A stretch of 64,000 bases of DNA from ZC4RG20 sp963702105 (GTDB lineage: Bacteria > Pseudomonadota > Gammaproteobacteria > Steroidobacterales > Rariloculaceae), in contig OY969712.1 of NCBI GenBank assembly GCA_963702105.1, positions 3,100,001 to 3,164,000 on the forward strand, given 5' to 3'. Under the pieces are notes generated by a model. That model saw only the letters and a list, made by a program, of their open reading frames with translations, was not told the DNA's origin and ran no database searches. Positions 8,015-15,200 of the stretch are shown in pieces. The number at the start of each line of letters is the position of its first letter. Within the stretch, counting starts at the first letter, position 1. Position numbers and translations under genes: made by a program.

Positions 8015-8726
8015 TCGCCCAAGGCCGCGCCGCCACCTCGGCCAAAAGCGGGAGGTGATCGGAGAGGTCCTGCACGTGGCGCAGCGCGCGCACGCGCAGA
8101 ATCTCGAGCGGTCGGCTGCACCAGATGCGATCGAGCGGCAAGAGGGGCAGGGCCGCGGGGAACGTCGGGACCGCCGGCGCCCGCTCGAGCGGCGGGCATA
8201 ACCTGCGCTCGGATACACCCCGGGCGCGCACGTCGTTGAAGTCGCCGAGGGCGATGACCGGACCGCAGCCGAGGCCCGAGAGTATGCGCCGCAGGCGCGC
8301 GAGTTGGCGCCGCCGCTCGCCGGGCAGCAACCCGAGATGCGCGGCGACGACGCCGATCGGGCCTTCCGGTCCGTCGATCGAGGCGACGAGCGCCTGCCGC
8401 GGCTCGCGGCCGCGGACCGAGATGTCTTCGACTCCCAACGGGTATACCGGCCAGCGGCTCATGAGCACGTGCCCATAGTGGCCGCGCTCGTCCGCGAGAG
8501 TCTTCGCCTTCAGCGTGGTCCAGCCGAGCCGCTCCGAAAAGAAGCCGAAAACGTCGTCGACGTCGGGAATGTCCCGGCGCGCGTCGATCTCCTGCAAGGC
8601 GGAGATGTCCGGATCGACCTCCGCGAGAACGCTCGCGATGCGTCCCGGGTCGCAGACGCCGTCACGCCCCACGCAGCCGTGCACGTTCCACGTCAGGACG
8701 CGCAGCACGCCGCCGCGCGCACTCAT
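8004..8726 (-). CDS. Endonuclease/exonuclease/phosphatase (EEP) family hydrolase
   Basis: A 240-residue protein with the EEP-fold motifs in order: LTWNVHG (11-17, metal Asn), ALQEID (43-48, catalytic Glu46), a GDFND motif near residue 160, and SDHLPL near 224 (catalytic His). No signal peptide. The substrate may be nucleic acid or a phospholipid/phosphodiester; being the last gene after two phospholipase-D-like enzymes favours lipid head groups, as in similar operons. The ATG overlaps the upstream stop (ATGA). The 3' end overlaps the convergent fixJ-type gene by 11 bp. Confidence 0.85.
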   Translation of the reverse strand: MSARGGVLRVLTWNVHGCVGRDGVCDPGRIASVLAEVDPDISALQEIDARRDIPDVDDVFGFFSERLGWTTLKAKTLADERGHYGHVLMSRWPVYPLGVEDISVRGREPRQALVASIDGPEGPIGVVAAHLGLLPGERRRQLARLRRILSGLGCGPVIALGDFNDVRARGVSERRLCPPLERAPAVPTFPAALPLLPLDRIWCSRPLEILRVRALRHVQDLSDHLPLLAEVAARPWAIRS

Positions 8727-10273
8727 TTCGGCCGGACGTGCTTCACTGCCTGACGCACCGTGAACAGCGCGTTCACGAGACCCCGCGCCGTGACTTTGCG
8801 CTCGGGATCGCCGAGGTTCAGCACGAGCTCGGAGGCGACCTCGGCGTGGTCGCCGGCCGCGAGGCGGCGCAGGGCGCGCTTGCGCCCGGCGATGCCCTTC
8901 AGCATTGCGCCGAGCGGGGCGTCGGCGGCAGCCGCCGCGGCTGCGACGGCCTCGCAGTCGGCATCAAGGTGCTCCGCGATGAGCCGATTGCGAAGGTCCG
9001 CTATGGCCTTGCGATGCTCGGCGCGCACGGCCTCGACAGCGAGGTCTGTTTCCGTGTCCAGCCCCATGGAACGGTTGTTGAGATTGGCCGAGCCGATGCG
9101 TAGAAAGGCATCGTCCACGATGAGCACCTTGGCGTGAACCTCGATCGGCACCTCGCCGCGATCGCGCTCCGCGGGCGCGCCCGGGCGACGGCGGAGCCGC
9201 AGACGCCTGCGGCGCCTCGCGACCGGATACATGAACTCGACCCGGCCTCGCAGCTCCGGGGCAGTGAACGTCTGGATGAAGCGCCGGCGGCCCGCGCCCA
9301 TCGTCTGGGCCTCGAGCCACCCGTGGGTCAGGCGGCCCGTGACGATGAGCACGCGCAATGCGGGCCTCTCGTGCAGCCGCGCGAGGAGCGCGTCGGCCGC
9401 CGCCTTCGCGGTGACGTATTGGTTCTCTATATAAATGAAGCGCTCGGCGCGGGCGATCGCGCGGACCGTCGTTCTCTCGATTTCCCGGACCTCGCCGCGC
9501 CCGCCGGAGGCGGCGCAAGTGCGCACGATGCCGACGGGCACGTTGCGGAAGTCGGGCCGGAGTCCTCGGGGCCACGGATCGCCTTCGCAGGGCTCTTCGG
9601 CCGGCAGGTCGCGTCCGCCCGCGTCGCGCCATCGCTGACGGGCATGGGCGCCGAGCGCGCGCGCCGCGTCCCCGTCTACGACGAACTGCACGTCGTGAGA
9701 AGGATCGTAATGGCCCCCGCCCGGGACGCGGCGCCGCGAGTCACGCCGCCGATGCTCCGGCGTGTCCCATCGGCGCAGCGTGAGGTCCAGCCCGCCGCAA
9801 AATGCGACCGCCTCGTCGACGACGACGAGCTTCTCGTGATGACAGGCGCCGAGCGGCAGGCGATCGTCGAGCTCGATCTCGATGCGCGGCGTGGTGCTGC
9901 CGAGCACCCAACGCGGAAACAGCTCGCGCTCGAAGGCGTAGAGCAAGGAGAAGTCCCAGAGCAGGATACGAACGGAGAGTCGCGGATTGCGCTTTACGAG
10001 CCAGCGCAACAAGGCCCCGAGCTTTTCGGGCGCCCCGTCGCGCGGCTTTGTCTCGCCGCGCAGCCGCATTCGGCTGTTGATCTCCCAGCCTATGATCTGC
10101 ACGGAACGCTGTGCTTTCAGCAGCGACGAACGCAGCGCCCCGAAGTAGTTCGCTCCGTCGACCAGCACCGCCGCGCGGCGCGCCCGCACCCGTTTCCAGC
10201 ATGTTTCGCCTTCGACGAGCAGTGGGGCTGCGGCGCTCGGTGGCTCGACCCTTTCCGTGGTTTGCATTGGCAT
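8723..10273 (-). CDS. Phospholipase D / cardiolipin synthase-like protein
   Basis: A protein of about 516 residues with two HKD motifs: HHEKLVVVDEAVAFCGG and VHAKVLIVDDAFLRIGSANLNNRS, both catalytically complete. The N-terminus (LLVEGETCW...VLVDGANYF) matches the long bacterial PLD family with a phosphatidyl-transferase or phospholipase role. No membrane helix is evident. The start is uncertain: ATG at 10273 sits 10 nt past the -12 box of a sigma-54 promoter (possibly leaderless), and a second ATG at 10267 is equally lacking a Shine-Dalgarno. It is translationally coupled to the EEP hydrolase downstream. Confidence 0.85.
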   Translation of the reverse strand: MPMQTTERVEPPSAAAPLLVEGETCWKRVRARRAAVLVDGANYFGALRSSLLKAQRSVQIIGWEINSRMRLRGETKPRDGAPEKLGALLRWLVKRNPRLSVRILLWDFSLLYAFERELFPRWVLGSTTPRIEIELDDRLPLGACHHEKLVVVDEAVAFCGGLDLTLRRWDTPEHRRRDSRRRVPGGGHYDPSHDVQFVVDGDAARALGAHARQRWRDAGGRDLPAEEPCEGDPWPRGLRPDFRNVPVGIVRTCAASGGRGEVREIERTTVRAIARAERFIYIENQYVTAKAAADALLARLHERPALRVLIVTGRLTHGWLEAQTMGAGRRRFIQTFTAPELRGRVEFMYPVARRRRRLRLRRRPGAPAERDRGEVPIEVHAKVLIVDDAFLRIGSANLNNRSMGLDTETDLAVEAVRAEHRKAIADLRNRLIAEHLDADCEAVAAAAAAADAPLGAMLKGIAGRKRALRRLAAGDHAEVASELVLNLGDPERKVTARGLVNALFTVRQAVKHVRPK

Positions 10274-10282
10274 GCCCGACGC

Positions 10283-10298
10283 TGCAAAGGGCATGCCA
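10283..10298 (-). promoter_or_regulatory. Sigma-54 promoter between the two PLD genes
   Basis: Minus strand TGGCATG-CCCT-TTGCA. Its -24 box forms the right arm of an 11-bp perfect inverted repeat (TTGGCATGCCC 10267-10277 / GGGCATGCCAA 10289-10299). The predicted start site, about 10272, coincides with the start codon. Confidence 0.7.
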
Positions 10299-10359
10299 AC
10301 GGGACGAGGCCCGCGAGCGGGCGGGAGCGCCGAGTGCGCTCGGCGCAGCGGCTTTCGCG

Positions 10360-11916
10360 TCAGCTCTTGCGCGGCCCCAGAGTCTCTGCGGATCCGGGCA
10401 GGCTCCGGCCGTCCACGGCGGACCGGGACCGCTCGCGCCAGAGCCGCAAGCCTCGCAGCAGCAGCGCGAGGCCGGACCAAGCGGCAAAGGCGGCGAGCGG
10501 ATAAGCAAGCACACGCGGGAACAGCGCGACGAGCACAGCGAGAGCGAGCAGCGCGCAGCCGGCCACCGCGGCGAGCCGCAGCTCGACGGGGCCGAGCACG
10601 CGCCGGTCGACGAACGCGGCTCCGACGGCCCGCCCGATCCTGAGCGCGCCGGCGGCCGCCCGCGTCGCGCTGCCGCGCCCGCCAATGTCCCGCGGGCGGC
10701 GGTCGCGCTGCGGCGCCCCATGCTCCGCGAGCGCAGCCGTCTGCAGCCGGGCCGGCCCGGCCCGGCGCTTGCGCCGCAGCACGACCTCCGTCGAGTACTC
10801 CAGATCCTCGAGATACATCTGTTCCATCTGCCGCGCGAACCCGCCGTTCTCGACGATGGCGTCGAGCTCGCAGTTGCCGAGCCAGCTCGCGACGTTGAGG
10901 TTCGTAGACCCGACTCGGGCCCACTCCCCGTCGGCGACGGCCGACTTCGCGTGCAGCATGCGGCCGTTCCACTCGAAGACGCGGACGCCGGCTTCGAGCA
11001 GCGGCCGGTAACCGTAACGCGAGACGGGTCTGAGCAGCGGCACGTCCGTCGAGTTCGGCACGAGCAGACGGACGTCGATGCCGTCCCTTGCCGCTGCGCG
11101 CAGAGCCTGCACGTAAGTCGTGACGCCGGCGTAGTAGGCGTCCGTGAGCCAGAGACGGCTCGTCGCCAGCGCGGCCACGAGCTGATCGACGCGCAGAATT
11201 CCGGCGGTCGAGGGCTCGGTGGCGACGATGCGCAGACTCACGTCGCCGGCTTCGGCCGGCGGCTCTGTCGCGAAGGCCGGCACGGGGGGCCCGAGCAGAG
11301 CCCAGATCCTGGCGAAGTTGCGCTCGATCTCGCTCACGGCGCGGCCGCGAATCTCGACGCCCGTGTCCCGCCATGGCTCGATGCCGCGCACCGGGTCACC
11401 CGCCCACGGGGCCGCGACGCAAAGACCGGAGACGAAGCCGACGCGGCCGTCGCAGGTCAGCACCTTGCGGTGATCTCGGTACAGCCACCCGAGCGGGCTG
11501 TCCAGCCTCGGCGGGTTGTAGCAGCGCACTTCGATGCCCGCTTCGGCGAGCCGGTTCCAGAAGCGACGCGTCGCCTTGCCGAGATTGCCGAACCAGTCGT
11601 AGACGAGACGCACGGCGACGCCGTCGCGCGCCTTGGCTGCCAGGGCTGCGGCGAACTCGCCGCCCACCTCGTCGTCCCGTATGAAATACGTCTCGAAGTG
11701 CACATGGCGCTCGGCGGCCCGTATGGCGTCGAGCCACGCCGGGTAGTTCTCGCGCGCGTCCCTGAGCAGGCGCACGGCGTTGCCGCGGATGCGCGGCGCA
11801 CCGGCCGCGCGGGAGAACGGATCTTCGAGCAGCTCGCTGAGCAGCGGACCCGGGGGCGTACGGGTCGGCGGCTCGGCGGTCGGCATCGCGGCGCGCGGTG
11901 GGACCTCTTGAGACAT
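10360..11916 (-). CDS. Cardiolipin synthase-like PLD protein with C-terminal membrane helices
   Basis: A 518-residue protein. Two PLD half-sites: HRKVLTCDGRVGFVSG (about 165) and HAKSAVADGEWARVGSTNLN (about 337), each with H, K and D in place. In place of the usual N-terminal helices of ClsA, this protein has a disordered N-terminus and two hydrophobic segments near the C-terminus (about 450-500, VAGCALLALAVLVALFPRVL...). Likely makes or remodels cardiolipin at the inner membrane. It is followed by the second PLD gene and the EEP hydrolase on the same strand. Confidence 0.85.
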   Translation of the reverse strand: MSQEVPPRAAMPTAEPPTRTPPGPLLSELLEDPFSRAAGAPRIRGNAVRLLRDARENYPAWLDAIRAAERHVHFETYFIRDDEVGGEFAAALAAKARDGVAVRLVYDWFGNLGKATRRFWNRLAEAGIEVRCYNPPRLDSPLGWLYRDHRKVLTCDGRVGFVSGLCVAAPWAGDPVRGIEPWRDTGVEIRGRAVSEIERNFARIWALLGPPVPAFATEPPAEAGDVSLRIVATEPSTAGILRVDQLVAALATSRLWLTDAYYAGVTTYVQALRAAARDGIDVRLLVPNSTDVPLLRPVSRYGYRPLLEAGVRVFEWNGRMLHAKSAVADGEWARVGSTNLNVASWLGNCELDAIVENGGFARQMEQMYLEDLEYSTEVVLRRKRRAGPARLQTAALAEHGAPQRDRRPRDIGGRGSATRAAAGALRIGRAVGAAFVDRRVLGPVELRLAAVAGCALLALAVLVALFPRVLAYPLAAFAAWSGLALLLRGLRLWRERSRSAVDGRSLPGSAETLGPRKS

Positions 11917-11985
11917 GGAGTCAAGTCTCCGCTTTCCGCCGGCCGGGCGCCACTGGCGCTCATCGGGTCGGCGCGGCCACGTCGG

Positions 11986-12264
11986 CTACCCGCGGACGCC
12001 CACCGCGACCCGTTGCCTGGCTTTGGCCGTTCGCAACGCGTCCCAGCTGAAGGCCGCGACGGCGGTCCAGATCAGCGTGAAGCAGACGACGTGAGCGCGC
12101 GTCAAATGCTCGCCGTAGGCGAGACCGACGAGGAACTGCAGCGTCGGCGAGATGAACTGCAGGATGCCGATCGCCGAGAGGCTGAGCCGCCGGGCCGCGA
12201 GCGCAAAGAACAGCAGCGGCAGCACCGTGAACGGTCCCGCCAAGACCAGCGTGGCGCTGAAGGT
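11986..12264 (-). pseudogene. C-terminal fragment of a RarD/EamA-type transporter
   Basis: About 90 residues (GPFTVLPLLFFALAARRLSLSAIGILQFISP...EHLTRAHVVCFTLIWTAVAAFSWDAL) match the last three to four helices of the RarD (EamA superfamily) transporters, which are about 300 residues. The N-terminal two thirds are missing: the reading frame runs straight into the end of the neighbouring cadherin-repeat gene. The only available start is a TTG inside a helix. This is a deletion remnant, not a working transporter. Confidence 0.75.
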
Positions 12265-12268
12265 CGGC

Positions 12269-15200
12269 CTAAGATGCGCGCCTGCGTGCTCGGGCAGAGC
12301 GAACCGCCTCCGGCACCAAAGCGCAAGACCGCTCGCCCCGCTTCAGGAGCGCGACCCCGGCGAGGAACACGATGAACAGCACGCCCGCAGAACCGCCGCC
12401 TCCGCCGCCGCCCGCCGGCTGATTCGCCTGGACTTTGACGGTGCGCGTGATCGGAGCGGCGGCGTTGCCGGAAAGGTCCTTCACGTTGTACGTGACCGTA
12501 TAGGTCCCGATGACGGCCGGGTCGACCGGATTGTCCACGGTGATGCGGGAAGTCAAATCGCCGTCTACGGCATCCGTAGCCGTCGCGCCCGCGTCCGAGT
12601 ACTGGTCCCCGACCGTGAGCGTTACCTCCGCGCTGCCCTGCAGTTTCAGAACCGGCGCGCCGGTATCGCCCAGGCCGAAGTTGCCGCTGCCGTCGTTGTA
12701 GAAGACCCCCACCCCGTTCGGCCCGGCGATCACGAGGTCCACGCGGTCGTCCGCACTCACGGAGCCGGCGGCCGCGGCCACGGCCCCGGGCACGCCGACC
12801 TGCTGCGACTGCAGGACGAATCGCGTGCTTGCCGCGCCCGTATTCGCATAGATCTGGTGCGCCCCGTTCTCGTTAATGAACACGAGATCCGGGTCGCCGT
12901 CGAGATCGGTGTCGGCGGCAAGGACGGCCGCGGTCGGGGCGGCGCCGAGCGGCGCGAGCTGGAAGAAATTGCCGGAAGTCGTCGTATTCAGGAATACGAG
13001 GTTCGAGGGGCCGTTCGAGTCCGGAGACACGTCGCGGCCGAAGGCGAGATCGGCCAGGCCGTCGCCGTTGAAGTCGGCGCTCGCGACGGACGTTGTCGCA
13101 CCCGTAGGCAATTCGAGCGCCGGTGTGAACGTTCCTCCCGAGTTGGCGAATACCTGCGCGTTGCCGTCCGCGTTCGCCAATACGAGCTCGGGCAGCCCGT
13201 CGCCGAACAGATCGACTAGCGCGACGTCGCGGGTGTCGCCGGCGCCGACGGTCACGGGCCCCGTGAAAGTCGCTCCGCTGCCCGTGTTTCTGTATACGTC
13301 ATTGGGGCTGCCGTTCCCGAACACGATGTCGGGGAAGCCGTCGCCGTCGATATCGGCAATCGCGACCGCGCGGCTGTCCGTCGCCGGATCGCCGAGCAGA
13401 ACCGTGGAGAACGTCGCGTCGCCGTTATTGACGAACACCTGATTCGCGAGGCCGGCACCGCCTGCAGCGACGATGTCGAGATCGCCGTCGCCGTCGAGGT
13501 CCGCGACGGCAACGTCGTTCGTGGAGCCCTGGCCGCCGAGGCTGATCGGCTGCGTCGAGAAGGCGCGCTTGTTCGGGTCGTTCGGATCGACGACGTTGAG
13601 GAATACCAACACCGGCTGGCTCGGACCCGTGGCGACCACGAGATCGGCGAAACCGTCGCCGTTCAGGTCGCCGATGGCCACTGCGCGCGCGTCCACGTCG
13701 TCCAGTTGCTGGGCGGGGGTGGTGGAAGTGCTCGCCGCGACGCTCAACGTGGCCGCCGCCGTATCGTTATGTGGCGTCTCGTCGACGGGCTCGGAACCTT
13801 CCACGGAAACCGTGGCGGTCGCGACCACGTCGCCGGCCTCGTTGCCGCTGCCGGTGAGCTCGACCGTGGTCGACGCGCCGCCTGCGATTGAATTCGTCAG
13901 CACGCAGTCGATGGTCGTTTGATTGCCGGCCGGTGCCACCGTGCACGCGGGATCCGGCGTGCCGAAGACGAACGGAACTTCGCCGTTGACGACGACATGC
14001 AGGTGTGTACTCGGCACGGGCGTATCGGGCGCCTTGTTCGCGATCGAGAACGTCCATGTCGCCGTCTGGCCTACGGCGACCGGGTTGGGCGCCGCAGAGG
14101 CCGTGACGGCCAAATCCACGCGGCCGGAGCGCAGGACGTCCAGCATGAACGGCTTCGACGAGACCGACGCTTGCCCGTCGCTGACGGCGATAACGAGGTT
14201 GTAAGAGCCCACGCTCGAGTCAAGCGTCGGCGTGCCAGAAAGAACGCCCGCCGAGCTCAGCGACAATCCGGGGGGCAGAGCGTCGGATGCCGGGTCGAGC
14301 GTAAACGTCAGAGGATCGTGCTCAACGTCCGTGACGAACTGAGTCAGGTCGAGCGGCGTCATCTGCACGTTTTCCGTGACCGTCTGATCCGGAATGACAG
14401 CGACGACCGGGGGGTCGTTGACGCTGGTGACCGTCATCGTGACCGTGGCGGTGGAGGACGCGCCGCTCGTGTCGTGCACCGTATAGTCGAAGGTTTCCGT
14501 GCCGAAGAAATTCGCCGCGGGCGTGTAACTCAGAGAAGTACCGGCGGATGCGATCGTGACCGAGCCGCCTTGATCGGGCGTGCTCACGCTCGCGATCGTC
14601 AGCTTATCGCCGCTCGGCAAGTCCGGGTCGGTATCGTTCGCGAGGACGTCGAGGGTCTTCGATTGGTCTTCGGCGACGGTGAACGCGTCGGCGTTCGCCA
14701 CGGGGGGGTCGTTGACGTTGGCGACGTTGAGCGTCACCGTCACCGTGCTGCTCGGCAGGCTGCCGTCCGAGGCGTGATAGGTGAAGCTGTCCGCGCCGCT
14801 GAAGTTCGCGGCCGGCATGTACGTGAACGAGCCGTCGGCGTTCAGCGTCAACATGCCGTGGGAGACGTTTCCATCGAGCACGGCGGTGAGCGTGTCCCCC
14901 TCCACGTCGGAGTCGTTGCTGAGCACACCGGACGCGGCGTTAACGTCGAGCTCGGTGTCTTCCGTGGCGGCGTAGGTGTCGCCGGACGCGACGGGTGCGT
15001 CGTTGACGGCCGCGACGTTGAGCGTCGCCGTCACGGTGCCGCTCGAGAGGCTGCCGTCGGAGGCGTGGTAGGTGAAGCTGTCGGAACCGTTGAAGTTCAC
15101 CGCCGGCGTATAGGTGAACGAGCCGTTGGGGTTCAACGTCAAGGTGCCATGGGAGACGTCGGTATCGAGCACGGCCGTCAGCATGTCTCCGTCCGGATCG

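Noticed and set aside
8162..8172. GACGTTC-type sequence in the EEP hydrolase as a sixth frameshift
   Set aside because: The protein reads through in one frame with family-typical residues on both sides (VPTFPAALPLLPLDRIW), so this GACGTTC is genuine.
10255..10275. TGGCATG on the plus strand as a further sigma-54 site
   Set aside because: The bases at the -12 position are ACGCTGCA, without TTGC at the required spacing; it is just the other arm of the inverted repeat.
10111..12375. 754-residue plus-strand frame across both PLD genes
   Set aside because: Antisense shadow of two well-supported PLD genes; GC-rich codon bias creates long stop-free frames on the opposite strand.
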